A model generated the notes under the pieces. It searched no databases. It saw only the letters and a list, made by a program, of their open reading frames with translations, and was not told where the DNA came from. Below, piece after piece: positions 1 to 11,711 of a stretch of DNA of 64,000 nt (position 1 is its first letter; each line of letters starts with the position of its first letter). The stretch is from Arenicola marina. Its lineage: Eukaryota > Annelida > Polychaeta > Arenicolidae. The stretch is taken from positions 47,776,959 to 47,840,958 of the forward strand of contig OZ025252.1 of NCBI GenBank assembly GCA_964019135.1, written 5' to 3'. The translations under genes were made by a program, and so were the position numbers.

Positions 1-1696
1 CCCTCCCCTGTTTACTCACCGCGCCCTAAAGCTGTTCCTTCCTCCAAACCCCTCCCCTGTTTAATCACCGCGCTTTGGGCTGTTCCTTCCTCCACCCCGC
101 CCTCCCTGTTTACTCACCGCGCCCTCTGGCTGTTCCTTCCTCCGCCCCGCTCCCCTGTTTACTCACCGCGCCCTCGGGCTGTTCCTTCCTCCAACCCCCT
201 CCCCTGTTTACTCACCGCGCCCTCGGGCTGTTCCTTCCTCCGCCCCGCTCCCCTGTTTACTCACCGCGCCTTTGGGCTGTTCCTTCCTCCACCCCGCCCT
301 CCCTGTTTACTCACCGCGCCCTCGGGCTGTTCCTTCCTCCGCCCCGCTCCCCTGTTTACTCACCGCGCCCTCGGGCTGTTCCTTCCTCCAACCCCTTCCC
401 CTGTTTACTCACCGCGCCCTCGGGCTATTCCTTCCTCCAACCCCCTCCCCTGTTTACTCACCGCGCCCTCGGGCTGTTCCTTCCTCCAACCCCCTCCCCT
501 GTTTACTCACCGCGCCCTCGGGCTGTTTCTTCATCCCCCCACCCCACCCTCTGTTTACTCACTGCGCCCTCGGGCTGTCCCTTCCTCCACCCCGTCCCCC
601 CTGTTTACTCACTGCGCCTTTGGACTGTTCCTTCCTCCACCCCGCCCTCGGGCTGTTCCTTCCTCCGCCCCGCTCCCCTGTTTACTCACCGCGCCTTTGG
701 GCTGTTCCTTCCTCCACCCCGCCCTCCCTGTTTACTCACCGCGCCCTCGGGCTGTTCCTTCCTCCGCCCCGCTCCCCTGTTTACTCACCGCGCCCTCGGG
801 CTGTTCCTTCCTCCAACCCCTTCCCCTGTTTACTCACCGCGCCCTCGGGCTATTCCTTCCTCCAACCCCCTCCCCTGTTTACTCACCGCGCCCTCGGGCT
901 GTTCCTTCCTCCCCCCCCCCCACCCCCTGTTTACTCACCGCGTCCTCGGGCTGTTCCTTCCTCCAACCCCCTCCCCGGTTTACTCACCGCGCCCTCGGGC
1001 TGTTCCTTCCTCCAACCCCCTCCCCGGTTTACTCACCGCGCCCTCGGGCTGTTCCTTCCTCCGCCCCGCTCCCCTGTTTACTCACCGCGCCCTCGGGCTG
1101 TTCCTTCCTCCAACCCCTTCCCCTGTTTACTCACCGCGCCCTCGGGCTGTTCCTTCCTCCAACCCCTTCCCCTGTTTACTCACCGCGCCCTCGGGCTATT
1201 CCTTCCTCCAACCCCCTCCCCGGTTTACTCACCGCGCCCTCGGGCTGTTCCTTCCTCCAACCCCCTCCCCGGTTTACTCACCGCGCCCTCGGGCTGTTCC
1301 TTCCTCCGCCCCGCTCCCCTGTTTACTCACCGCGCCCTCGGGCTGTTCCTTCCTCCAACCCCTTCCCCTGTTTACTCACCGCGCCCTCGGGCTATTCCTT
1401 CCTCCAACCCCCTCCCCTGTTTACTCACCGCGCCCTCGGGCTGTTCCTTCCTCCCCCCCCCCCCACCCCCTGTTTACTCACCGCGTCCTCGGGCTGTTCC
1501 TTCCTCCAACCCCCTCCCCTGTTTACTCACCGCGTCCTCGGGCTGTTCCTTCCTCCAACCCCCTCCCCTGTTTACTCACCGCGCCCTCGGGCTGTTCCTT
1601 CCTCCCCCCCCCCCACCCCCTGTTTACTCACCGCGTCCTCGGGCTGTTCCTTCCTCCAACCCCCTCCCCGGTTTACTCACCGCGCCCTCGGGCTGT
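1..1696. repeat. 49-bp minisatellite, about 34 copies, cut by the window edge
   Basis: Tandem units of 49 bp contain the core CTCACCGCGCCCTCGGGCTG followed by a C-rich variable segment. The variable segment occurs in a few recurring versions (AACCCCCTCC, AACCCCTTCC, GCCCCGCTCC, or a pure C run), and blocks of the same order recur, so there is a higher-order structure. Because 49 is not a multiple of 3, reading frames cycle through the unit and stay open for up to 547 codons. These frames are by-products. The array separates the visible NUP133-like exons from the rest of that gene. Confidence 0.95.
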
Positions 1697-2572
1697 GGGG
1701 TGGCCGCCCGGAAGATGAATGTGGACATCCTCCGCCCTATGCCAGCCATCATACCACGTGACGCGTGCAGCTCCCGACATTGCAGGGCGTTCTGAAAGGT
1801 GCAAGAGGTATTTGTTCACGTCACATATCACAGACATATATGGGAGTCGAAGTGGCAGTCATAACACTCTATTTGTTGTCCATGTTTGTGGAATAGCCTT
1901 GCATGGGCAGCAGTCCACATTTAAAGGAAACCGCCAGCCTGGCCTCTAACGCTGCTTACCGATTCATATAATACCCAATTGTCTATCCTCCAAATTCCAG
2001 AATTTTTCGTGCTATCTATAGCTCACAATAAAATTTAGAAGTGACCGCCGGGCACGATTTCGCCGCCTACACAGGCATCATGGCATTGTTGCGGATTCCA
2101 TCGTCGCAAGACGTATATCCATTTGTTAGGATGGTACATTTCCATTAACACTAAGATCATGTTCTACTGCGCGGCTTGGAACTGCCGCTGTTCATCTGTA
2201 AATCGCGGCCCTGATCTCTCTCACCGCGAGCTATAACGTAAGGCGGTGCCACATGAATAGTCACAATACGAGTCACTGCTCCCGGCAAAATGGCGCTCTG
2301 CTTGACATTGCTGGAGGCGGGTTGCCTTAATTTTTTTCTCCTTACCAGTCGGTCGAAACGAAGCGTTACCACTCGCCAATTTAACTTGAAGATATAAACT
2401 TTCGGTGCAGATCGCGATTAAATTAGGTTGGACACCCGCTTTAAGGAATTATCTTGCTCCAATAGACTAAACTTTTACTGTACTGTCATATCGCATTGAA
2501 TTTCAAAAATAGACAAATATATTATAGTAACACCTTGTGCAAAGCGTGTTTACATGCATACACATGTCATAC
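1697..2572. other. Intron of the NUP133-like gene (minus strand)
   Basis: AT-rich unique sequence between the repeat array and the last visible NUP133-like exon. I see no exon with homology here. An open stretch on the minus strand at 2157-2372 does not resemble nucleoporins and lacks fitting splice sites. Confidence 0.5.
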
Positions 2573-2638
2573 CTGTCCTTGCCCTATGGTGATCAGGAAC
2601 AGTGTACTGGTGGATGTGGCCAACACACAGCGCCCTCT
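2573..2638 (-). CDS. NUP133: NUP133-like nucleoporin, internal exon (fourth visible)
   Basis: A 66-bp exon of 22 codons, phase 0 to phase 0. On the minus strand the acceptor reads CGCCACAG and the donor GTATGA follows CAG. The peptide has the pattern GRCVLATSTSTLFLI. This aligns with the human Nup133 propeller segment of type GGSFILSSSGSQLIRLI, which directly follows the segment matched by the preceding exon. It is a blade strand of the N-terminal beta-propeller that positions the Y-complex at the nuclear pore. The order of matches across four exons is collinear with the protein. The next exon (RRVSSLF region of the human protein) is not visible and probably lies left of the window. Confidence 0.7.
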
Positions 2639-2998
2639 CTGTGGCGAATCCGGGTAATTGGTCAGGATTACAAACAATAACATAATATACATACAATTAT
2701 TTTTTTTATGTTATAATTAAGCTACAATCTCGCCATATGTAACGATCACTAACGCCTCCATTTATCCTATCAACATTTACTATTTACTGTCATACTGGGC
2801 AAAATTGAAAGTAATAAGCAGGACATTTACACCCCATAGACCATTACACAATGACAAGACCTCTAACTCTGCATCAACTTATGTAAAATGTATTCTGTAT
2901 TGGGTAAACAATGCATGTATTTGTCTATTTTATACCGGCTTTGTGCCAAGATCAAGACAGACAACTGTGACATTCAGCCAGCGACCAAGGCTGTCTAC

Positions 2999-3223
2999 CT
3001 CTAGAGGTGTGAGGGCGCTGCAGTCTTCGCCCTTCACGTCCGCAGCGACCTCTATGTAAGATCCCCCGTGAGCCACATTAGTCCAGTAGCGCACGGCGCC
3101 CTCTGGCGACACGGCCACACAACCTGCCCCATTGGGGTCGGTGGCGCTGGGCAGAAGGCACACCAGGCTACACTTGTGTGGCAGACTGCTGGCCGACAGT
3201 GTCAGCTCAAAGCAACTGGAAGT
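2999..3223 (-). CDS. NUP133: NUP133-like nucleoporin, internal exon (third visible)
   Basis: A 225-bp exon of 75 codons, phase 0 to 0. The minus-strand acceptor is TTTGCATTTGCAG and the donor is GAG|GTAGAC. The peptide starts TSSCFELTLSASSLP and contains GCVAVSPEGAVRYWTNVA, then GGSYIEVAADVKGEDCSALT. Human Nup133 has the same layout: KELQLPPSDF, then VATREGSIRYWPSLA, then a YTEAFVDSGGDKTYSFLT segment. The RYW core and the ALT/FLT end are the clearest matches. Nup133 is a scaffold subunit of the Nup107-160 (Y) complex, which builds the nuclear pore and also acts at kinetochores. The open frame runs 24 codons past the proposed donor, but that extension does not match the family and the next exon continues the homology. 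Confidence 0.8.
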
Positions 3224-3562
3224 CTGCAAATGCAAAAAAGTTTTCATAGATAAAATAACATTCGTGGGTGTATGAAAGGATGCAGAAAAATAAAACTTTT
3301 TTGTTGCGCCAAAACATAATTACATGTACTAGTACCAGGTATATTGGCTATTAAAGGTAAACTCAACTGACCTAAGTCCTATTTATCATATATTTTGTTA
3401 CAAATGCAAAACAATCAAAAAACATCATCCATTAACCAGGGTACTGTTAGATATTTGGTTTTATATGTATAAATATGTATAATATTTATACAGCTTCAAA
3501 ACAGGAGAGTTTACTGTTCGCTTAACAATCAAGAAACGGATTATACATTTGAAAGAGAATAC

Positions 3563-3666
3563 CTTGCTTGTGGAATTTCCAATGTACTTCCACACAAGTA
3601 GCTTTCTGCCTGAGAGAAGTAACCCCCATCCTGAAGGGTCGAGCTTCACTGTAGCATCGGCCGCTG
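3563..3666 (-). CDS. NUP133: NUP133-like nucleoporin, internal exon (second visible)
   Basis: A 104-bp exon that starts in phase 1 and ends in phase 0. The acceptor is TTTGTAG and the donor AAG|GTATTC. It encodes ADATVKLDPSGWGLLLSG followed by RKLLVWKY. This corresponds to the human segment with DEGGWACLV and KLIIWK: an acidic residue, a Gly-Trp pair, and a short blade ending in hydrophobic-Trp-Lys. The first codon is split with the upstream exon and gives Ala after ETLTLER. The phases of the two exons fit together exactly, which is strong support for the model. Confidence 0.8.
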
Positions 3667-3928
3667 CTACAAACATGTGAAGCTAATCATTCTGAGGAAG
3701 CATGATCATTCTAAATAAATAACACTTCAAATAGATTGTAAACAATATCCCTTATACATATTATTGCAAGGGTGAAAATGTAAAAGAATGTACCACCCAT
3801 ACCACATCTCTAGTAACTCTGTTACTGTAGTTACCAGGTATATATACTTGCTGCACACAATCCCCACTATGTTATATACTTACTCCAGTAAGTTGATTGC
3901 TGTATTCTTGAACAAGAGCATGACTCAC

Positions 3929-4062
3929 CTCGCTCCAATGTAAGTGTTTCAGTCACAAGCAGGGGCAGTGGAGGGCCATATGCTTCTAGTCTGTGCTGAC
4001 CAGATTCTTCAAACACTCGTGAAGTTTGAAGTGCAGGCACACTTGTCAAGCTAACATTTCTC
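3929..4062 (-). CDS. NUP133: NUP133-like nucleoporin, early exon (first visible)
   Basis: A 134-bp exon that starts with the third base of a split codon and ends in phase 1. The acceptor is AACCTCTCCAG and the donor CGAG|GTGAGT. It encodes RNVSLTSVPALQTSRVFEES, then YGPPLPLLVTETLTLER. Human Nup133 has a Ser/Arg-rich N-terminus followed by [22 protein letters not shown], so LPLLVTETLTLE is the diagnostic match. The Ser/Arg-rich first exon with the start codon must lie at higher coordinates and ends in phase 2. I searched up to about 14 kb without finding a convincing one. Confidence 0.7.
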
Positions 4063-4964
4063 CTGGAGAGGTTTAATAAAGGACAGTTAATCACAGAATT
4101 GCATGAATAAGTACATGTAACAATTTTATAAGGTTATTTGAGTGATAGCCATTTATGTCAGAATAGAAGCAGAACAGAATCAGAGAGGTCTTATACAACA
4201 GAACAATATTACCTACAAACAGGACAAATGCCACAAACTGGCATTATTTTTAAGTGGCGGTGAGTAACAGAAACTTTGTTTTAGTAGATATATTTTGTGC
4301 TGATGATTTCGTGAGCAGCATATGAGGTATTCTCAATGCCTAAGTCTTCCTAAATGTATCCTTGGCATAAATATATCAAATATATGTAGCGTCATCATCA
4401 TTTTTTTTATAGAACCCAGAAATCTCTGGCACCATTTCCTTTTTTTTTTGGTGTGGAAGGCTGAGATCAGCAATCCATGGCCTTTCAGTCCACCCAGCAG
4501 CTGGTGGGCGATGTTACAGGACTAGCCCCAAACTATCCATCTACTCCTACCACTCTGCCTACCCCTCTTGCCCAATATGTTGCTCTATTGTCTGTTTTGA
4601 ATGACAGGATCTAAGTGCTGTTGCCGCTCTGCCTGGTATAAAGTTAATTAAGATTTCTGGCTGCAGGAATCACAGGAATATGTGAGGAAAAGATGAAGCA
4701 TTTTCTTTTAAATTCAGTAATTGAGGATTGTAGAGATAATCTTTCAGTTACAGATGGATATAAGAAAAGAACTGAAGGTTTCAGATATTGGCAAAGAGAG
4801 AAAAAATGGGTCATTTTGGTAGCACATATGTCTATACCTAAGCTGATGATATGATATATGTAGTTCAAACAGGGCAGAGTTCTGCATCACAGTTGACTGC
4901 AGCATACAATTTTGATCACTCTGAACTCGCTATGCAACAGCATTGGTCACATCCAGAGACCTGT
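4063..4964. other. AT-rich, probably NUP133-like first intron
   Basis: Unique AT-rich sequence with short A/T runs. I found no coding exon with acceptable splice sites. It probably belongs to the long first intron of the minus-strand gene. Confidence 0.4.
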
Positions 4965-5250
4965 CTGTCAGATGGGCAGGCAGCTTCAATTTTGGAGGGT
5001 GGATTTTCAACTTGGCTGGCACTCAGATGCTGTTTACACACCCTAAAAGTGTCTTTTTGTCAGGAGGTTTAGAATAAATTCATGGCACTCAAAATGTAAA
5101 ACTACTTTTGCTTATAGCATTGTAAATTGCGAGCTCAACATGCGATCTAATCAGGATGGGGCCATGATGTGTGTGTACCTTGAACACTTTTTTTACCAGT
5201 CAAAACGTTGGCTGGCAAAACAAAAATTCTGGCTAATACCCTGGTCACAT
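4965..5250. repeat. Dispersed repeat, copy 1
   Basis: This segment is alignable with 16125-16322. Shared blocks include GGATTTTCAACTTGGC / AGATTTTCAGTTTGGC, GTCAGGAGGTTTAGAA / GTCAGAAGGTTTAGAA, and near the end a TTGGCTGGCAAAA block followed by ATTCTGGCTAATACCCTG / ATTCTGTCTAATACCCTG. Copy 1 carries extra sequence in its second half. The divergence indicates an old interspersed element. I do not recognise the family, and no coding frame is shared between the copies. Confidence 0.65.
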
Positions 5251-5820
5251 CAAACAATTTTGATTTGTTCCTGGCCTATCAACTAAATAATTATCCCTAA
5301 TTTTAAAATAGCAAAACCATCTAAATTGTGTAAAATATTGATAAATAAGCTAATTATACATCAATATTTATGGGTTATTCCTAAATATTTCAGAAGAATT
5401 GTAAGCCAGCTGGACTGCTCTCGATCATGGCAAATCATGTATAGGTATACCCTAGTCCTGTACGGTGTCGGGAAAAGATGTATGCTCCAACACTTTTTCA
5501 TAAAAAAATAACCAAAACAACATGGTGTTGACACAATTTTTTGGTGTTTCGAAGATAGAACAAAGTATGTAAAATATATAAGCACTATGATTGTACATCC
5601 ATATATTATAATAAAAGCTGCAGTTGATTCTTTACTAACGAGTAATGTCTAAAAATGTTAACATTGACACTGTCGTACCCTATAGTCGGCACGGAAAATA
5701 TTTACCATCTCCTTTTCTAATTTGACACAAAATATTTCATTGACAAACCCTTAAATCAGTTTATATTTATCAACTTGAACCAAAGATCCAACAGAATTTG
5801 GCATAATCAGTCCTGTTGTC

Positions 5821-5967
5821 AAAGGAATTCACATGACATCAACATTATAAATTTCATGCAAACAAAGTCAAAGGAATTCACATGACATCAACATTATAAA
5901 TTTCATGCAAACAAAGTCAAAGGAATTCACATGACATCAACATTATAAATTTCATGCAAACAAAGTT
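5821..5967. repeat. 49-bp unit repeated three times
   Basis: Three perfect or near-perfect head-to-tail copies begin at 5821, 5870 and 5919. Each starts AAAGGAATTCACATGACATC and ends CATGCAAACAAAGT. It is unrelated in sequence to the 49-bp array at the left edge. Confidence 0.9.
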
Positions 5968-7213
5968 TTGCTATGGCCGTCGCTCTGTTTACCTTGTCAT
6001 CTGTCATGTCTGTGGGCAATAGTAATGCTGGTATTTTGGGTTGGGTTGGGGGGGGGTGGTTGTTGTATTAATGTCAAGCCGTAACTTGAATTAAGTTTAC
6101 ATGTATTTATTGTTCCTCTCACACTTATAAATATTGATTCTACAAACTCATTCTTTTTGTATTGCTTTTACTTTGAGACGCTAAAATTACTCTTAGTTTA
6201 GAAATTGTGCATGGGTACATAATGCTTTGTCCCCTATTCTAGAACCTGATATTAGATTCTTCTGTAAGCCTACTTCTTTTAACCAATGAAAATGCAGTAA
6301 TATGACCTTCACCTTACAACATCACAAAAAGGCGGCTGTCAACACACTTTCGTCTGCTATACTTTTTGCTGGAGATCATCGTATTGTGCTGTTATTTAAT
6401 AAGATACAATTCAAATAAGTTATAATCACAAGGGTCTCTTGTAATGGAGTAAATAAATATATAATTGGTAAAGGGTAGGGGTCTTGTACGGTCAGTCAGC
6501 CCAAAAGCTTCCGTAGCCGTAGCCACCACAGGATGCGTGTAAGGGGCAGGGTGGGGTAAGGTCAGCACACAGTATTTGGCTTCCTTGGTTCCTTGCAAAC
6601 AAAGCCTGGAACGAGTGTAAAGGGATTGGCCGAGAAGGAGGAGGAGGGGAGGTGTCACAAACTTAGCCTCTTCGTCACCGCAGGCACTTTGCGAGCTGAG
6701 AGGAACGGCCCTCCTCTGACGACAGAGGTGGGGTGGGCAGCGGTTGGAATGGGGATTACTGTCGGTGAACCAGCTCTGATGGAGAGAAGAGAAGCCGAGA
6801 AATGTGCGTCACATGGCTAGCCAGGGGTGGAGGGTGGTGCAGACAGGCAGCGCAGAAATAAAACCCATTACCCATTTGAGTAGCTTGAGTGATATTGGAT
6901 GGGTGGTAAGCGTAGGAACTGATGCCTAAAAGTTGGGAGGGTGCTGGATCGGAGGTTGATACTCCCCTATTGAGACCGATTTCTTATATCTTCACGGCCG
7001 CGACGTAAGTAAATATATCTATTTCCGGAAAATGAAGGTGTACTAAAACATTGATACAAAAAAATTACCCACCATCTGTGGTGTACTAAAATATACAGCC
7101 ACAAAAAACAATTATTATTTCCAAAATTGGGGGTGTTCCAAAACATAGGGACATTTTCAGTGTTCCAAAACATACGTAAATGATGGTACATCTATCTCCC
7201 TGAAAACAGAGTA
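5968..7213. other. Non-coding stretch with no recognised gene
   Basis: Mixed AT-rich sequence with a G run near 6045. An ATG-initiated frame at about 6919 ends at a good donor (GCGAC|GTAAGT near 7008) in phase 2, but no partner exon was found. Nothing else is supported. Confidence 0.3.
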
Positions 7214-8103
7214 CAGCTTGTCAGGCAGTAGCGGATCACTTTTGTCTAAGGAGTGATTGAGAATGTTTTCTGAGGAGCTGGTGCATCATCTTAGGCTCAT
7301 TCTTTTCAGACATGCAGGCTCTTTTCATGTGTAGCGAACTTGATCACTCTCCGGCAACAACCTGTCTAAAAATGGTCCATGTTGTAGAGTACTGTATTAG
7401 GCAGTAATGGATCACTTTAGGCAGTAGCTGATCACGCCATTGTGCGGCCTGTTTTGACAGTAAACAGGTATCATAATGCATTGACTGTCTTAAAAATACG
7501 AAATCTGGTTGTCAACGATTTAATATGGCATATAATTTATAGTTTGGGAAAATAATTTATAGCTTATTTTGATATTTTCGGAGCCATACCGCTACTGATA
7601 TGGGACCAATGATTTATGCCATGCCACCTGGCAGTCTAGCTTGGCGATAAAGCTTGGCAGTAAAGCTTGGCAGCAAAGATATGCGTCACTGATCCACTTT
7701 GCTGAGAAAGCAGCTAACGCAATTTAGATGACAAGAGCAATTCTGCTTTATGGAGGGATCTGATTATTTTTATGAAGGTTCATGGTATATACAGCTATGA
7801 AAAAATTACCTCAGTTGTGTACAGATGTATTCACTTTGGCAAAAATGGCCTGTTGAAATGGAAGTTACTGTTTCGCAGGAGAACTCACGGAGTAAAAAGC
7901 TCGCTACTGGAAGTGCATTTGAGGTAAAAATGAATGTAAACATTGGTAGAACCTCACATTTTTGGACTTATTTTAAGTCAGTGGGTAATTATCTTTGAAA
8001 TAAGTTCTAATTTATTACATTTAGTGGCTTTAATAGAAACACTTCAACATGAACAGCGAAGTGATCCGCTACTGCCTATGATCCGTTACTGCCTGACAAG
8101 CTG
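7214..8103. mobile_element. Inverted-repeat DNA element (about 890 bp, non-autonomous)
   Basis: The two ends are 25-bp terminal inverted repeats with one mismatch. The left begins CAGCTTGTCAGGCAGTAG, and the reverse complement of the right begins CAGCTTGTCAGGCAGTAA. Each end is bordered by TA, which would fit a TA target duplication. Inside, shorter copies of AGGCAGTAnnGGATCAC recur near 7402, 7420 and 8060, like subterminal transposase-binding repeats. There is no transposase-length open frame, so it looks like a MITE or deleted element. The superfamily is not certain. The TA borders suggest Tc1/mariner-like, and the subterminal repeats would also fit hAT. Confidence 0.65.
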
Positions 8104-10232
8104 TATCAATGGCATGAACAGGTACTGCATCTATATATACCACTGTTTTTAACATCGCCGCACCGTAAACTGTAGATCGGAACTAGATTGGCACAGTGAA
8201 AGTACATCGGTGAATTACCCTGAACCGTTCAAATCGGCCTTCACGGCTTCAGTCTTGGGTGTTTACTCAATAACATCTTACATTATCGCTCATTTGGATA
8301 CCTACCCTGGAGTAATTGTTGATGGTTTCTGAGGAGTAAATATGTTTGTTGTCCTTCGTCTCTTGCCTGTAGATCCCAGCACTTCGCCAGAAATTCCCAC
8401 AGACGAATATCGTCCCTTTCTGGTGCTTACTTTTGGAGTAAACATAATAGATTCTTAGTTTTCACCGGTTCGCGCCATAAGCGGAAATGGCAGTGCGAGA
8501 GGCTGGGTCCCTAGCTCAGCCACCTCATTCGCTAGATGGCGCGTCTGACAAAGCCACTGATTTTTTTGCCCGTGGGTCCGCAACCTGCAGGGAAAGTTCA
8601 CAGAAATATCATTTCCCCCTATTCACTGTTCCGCAGTTGTGACAGTGCCCCTTCTGCCACTATCTTCAGAGAAAGGGGCGTACCTTTTTTTCGTCTTTTT
8701 TAAAACCCTCCGCCACTAAGCTTCCATATACTTTGCCATGACTGTCAACCATCTCTCAATGACCAAAAAATATTGCTTTCCTCTCGTTCTCAATGTGCTC
8801 TATATGGTTTGGGCGGCAGACCCAGACTACTGTAGTGATGTAGCGTCCCGTCCTATTCCAGGGATTTACCCCGCCTCCTTTATACTAAGTACATCTTTAA
8901 TTTGACCTTAATCTCCTTTTTTTTCCTGCATTGCTCGTTGCTGGTTTTATGATTCCGGTAACTGAATCTAGCAGCTGTGCTTGGTCTATCGTTGACAAAA
9001 ATGAGGGTTTAGTAATTCAACTTTATGCTGAATGTTGACAAACTGAATCTCTCTTGTACGTCAACAAAGCTGTTGATGTTTAACTTTTTGGAAGGTTATA
9101 ACAACATGATACTTTTTAGCTTTCCCGCTTCATGGGCTGTGTCAGTGGGGGGGGGGGGGGGGGGGGCACAGGGGCATGTGCCCCCCCTTTCAGACCCTAA
9201 AGTATATCTGTGCCCCCCCCCGCGCCTTTACAAATTCTGTGCCCCCCCCCCCCCCCGTTCGCATTTCAGTGTGCCCACCTAACCAGGTCGTTGAAAACAC
9301 GTGTCTCCTTTTATTATTTGAACTGCCTGGTAAGTCGCTTGTACGTCTTCAATCGATCATAGACTCAGGAGTGCCATCTAGCGTTTATAGTCACAAACCG
9401 CCACGTACGTATACAGCTCGCCTAAAATAGAGGTCTGGAAGCGAGGGTCCCAGTGTCCAGTGTCGGTTTTTCAAAATTATCAGTGTCGAATGTCGAGTTT
9501 TTACGACGTTCCGTGTCGCTTTTTGGCTAATTTCAGTGACGTTCAGTGCCATCTTTGTCGATGTCGTTTTTTCAGATCCTTATTGCCGGCGGGATGTGGT
9601 GGTCAATGTCGAATGTCGATTTTTCAGATATGCCGGTGTCGGGTTTCGCCATTTACCCCTTTCAGACCCTTTAAAAAGCAAAATGCCATAAACGCCCGGG
9701 GGCGATGGAGGGGGGGGGGGGGGGGGGGGCGGGGCACTACATATAGTTACGTATATACATATGTGCCGCCCAAATGACCCCTTTTTTTTCTCCAACCCCG
9801 AAGCAGAAATCTGCAATTTCTCTCCATGTGCCTATCTGAGAGTGACTTTTTTTTAATTCTAAATTTCAGTTCTTGACTGTATAGTCCAGTTGATATCGAA
9901 AGTGTTCAAATAATTAACCTCCAGACACTTTGTCATGAATGTCAGTGTCTATTTTAGATGCCTTTTTCAACCAAGAAATTTTCTCTCAATGACCACAAAA
10001 TCGCGCACTTTTCTCTCCTCTCGCTCTCCCCCCCCCCCCCCCCCCCCCGGGCCTCAACGCATAAAAAATAACACTTGATAAGACGTATGACTCCAACCAA
10101 TATATCTTATGCTACAGCCATAGTCCAGCGTATTTTTTACCAATAGAATTAATTAACAATGTTGTTGAATCTGTTTATTCATAACAATAAGCGTGCAACT
10201 TAAATCCATATCCGAAATCGAGATATATTCTT
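8104..10232. other. Non-coding stretch with mononucleotide G/C runs
   Basis: This stretch contains long G or C runs near 9148-9167, 9710-9730 and 10026-10048. The text around 8745-8790 (CTCTCAATGACCAAAAAATA) recurs in altered form at 9990-10005, so older repeat fragments are present. CTCF-like motifs lie at 8529 and 9371. I see no gene. Confidence 0.4.
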
Positions 10233-10394
10233 ATGAAATGTGTGCCTCGGGTATTGGGAGCGATTAGGCGGGAAAATCTGTTCAGTCGGCATTCGCTAGA
10301 TGGCGCTAAACGCAAATATTCACATGCTGATAAACATCGAGGTTGGGGGTCGCGTTTTCCGAACCAAGCGAAAATGTTAGAAACCGTGAAATCA
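10233..10394 (+). CDS. Putative first coding exon of a small protein
   Basis: The open frame from ATG 10233 runs 54 codons to a strong donor (ATCA|GTAAGT) in phase 0. A second in-frame ATG at 10374 has an A at -3 and would leave only MLETVKS in this exon. The phase fits the exon at 12823-12912, giving a protein of 83 or 36 residues. A separate splice-bounded segment at 10458-10509 (acceptor TTATTGTAG, donor GTAAGA) has stops in all frames, so it would have to be a skipped or untranslated exon. I do not recognise the protein. The model rests on splice sites, phase and the protein-like quality of the second exon. Confidence 0.35.
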
Positions 10395-10675
10395 GTAAGT
10401 ATTGAGTCTGTTCTTTATGTACCATAAGTCACATGAATACTTTATGTCTTATTGTAGCAAGTGATATAGAGGTGACAGAATCGAAAAGCTAGATATATCG
10501 GAAGAACAGGTAAGACATTGATATCTGTCAGTTGTGGCATTGCCATTCATTGCCTTGGCCGTTGCCTCGTTGGGCATTGACGTGAATGAACCGATAAATG
10601 TCCTTATCGACATTACTTTACACAATAACGCAATGCATCAACGATATCCACCCAGACGCCTGTGTCAATAAACCA

Positions 10676-11711
10676 TTAACTTTCCTCTAATCTAATATGG
10701 CAACAAGGTGTAATACAATATTCAACATAATGTATTTACATAATTACACAGTGACATTATTCTGAAACATTTACGATTTAGAGATGTTGGCCCACAATCA
10801 TCTCAATGTAGATCTAGGATATGTTCCCCATTTTTTTTATCAATATCAACAATACCACAGGTGCACAGTTGTTAATTTATTAGCTTTAAAAATTGTATGT
10901 CATAAAGTATCTTAAAGTTAAACTGTGATCAGTTATTATTCAAAAGAAAAGACATATCTTACATGTCTTTCAGGAAGAATGCAATTTTTCAATGCAAAAT
11001 TTAGGCCATTGGAGGTGTGGAAGCGTTCCCATTTTTGAGGACATTTTGAAGACAGTTAACATCCAGCCCCCCTCCCCCGCCCCAGTCATAAAAAATGGGT
11101 GGATCTCTGGTTGCAATCTTTGTCAGAGCCCTTCCGATCTATCTCAGTTGCAAGTTTAGATCCCCTTTTTCAAATTCCTGGATCCACCCATGCAGGTGCT
11201 ATAAGTTAGTGGGAAGAGGTCAATTAGCTGATGATACACAGTAAACGAAAATAGTATAGGTACTGATAAGTGCTTTAAAAGGTAGTTTGGGTTTGTTTAT
11301 TAATTTATTTCAATCCTAAATGAGTATATACATTTTTTTTTTAAATGAAGTTAACAAAAATAAATAAAGGTGTTACTTATATATCACATAATATGACAGA
11401 GGACTAGATAACTTCATTTTGAAACTGTATGAGCAAACACCATTTGGCGATAAAGAAAGGGTATTTTTCGCATTAGAGACTGATAGAACAAATGCTTGGA
11501 CTTTGCTGTAATATATTTGTAATATAACTGATAATAAACTGATATTAAAATATGTATTATCCATCTTGAATAGGTACAAAACAAGTTCTGTTATCAGTAA
11601 GGTCTATTAAACATTCTGTGTTACTTCTAAACTGTTCTAAGTTGTTAATATAAGTTATGAAATCTAAGGATTTCAGGTCTGCTATGCAGCTTACTCACTA
11701 TGCCTTTGGTA
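10676..11711. repeat. 1,036-bp tandem duplication, copy 1
   Basis: This block is followed immediately by an almost identical copy (11712-12747). I found two substitutions: GAAGCGTTCC versus GAAGCATTCC near 11026, and GTATAGGTAC versus GTATAAGTAC near 11257. Similarity that high means a very recent duplication or an assembly duplicate. There is no gene inside; a 68-codon minus-strand frame occurs in each copy only because the block is duplicated. Confidence 0.95.

Noticed and set aside
75..1795. Three long Pro/Leu/Ser-rich frames (354-547 codons)
   Set aside because: Translations of the 49-bp array in rotating frames, with no splice or domain support.
2157..2372. 71-codon minus-strand frame near the NUP133-like exons
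   Set aside because: No similarity to the expected next propeller segment and no suitable splice sites.
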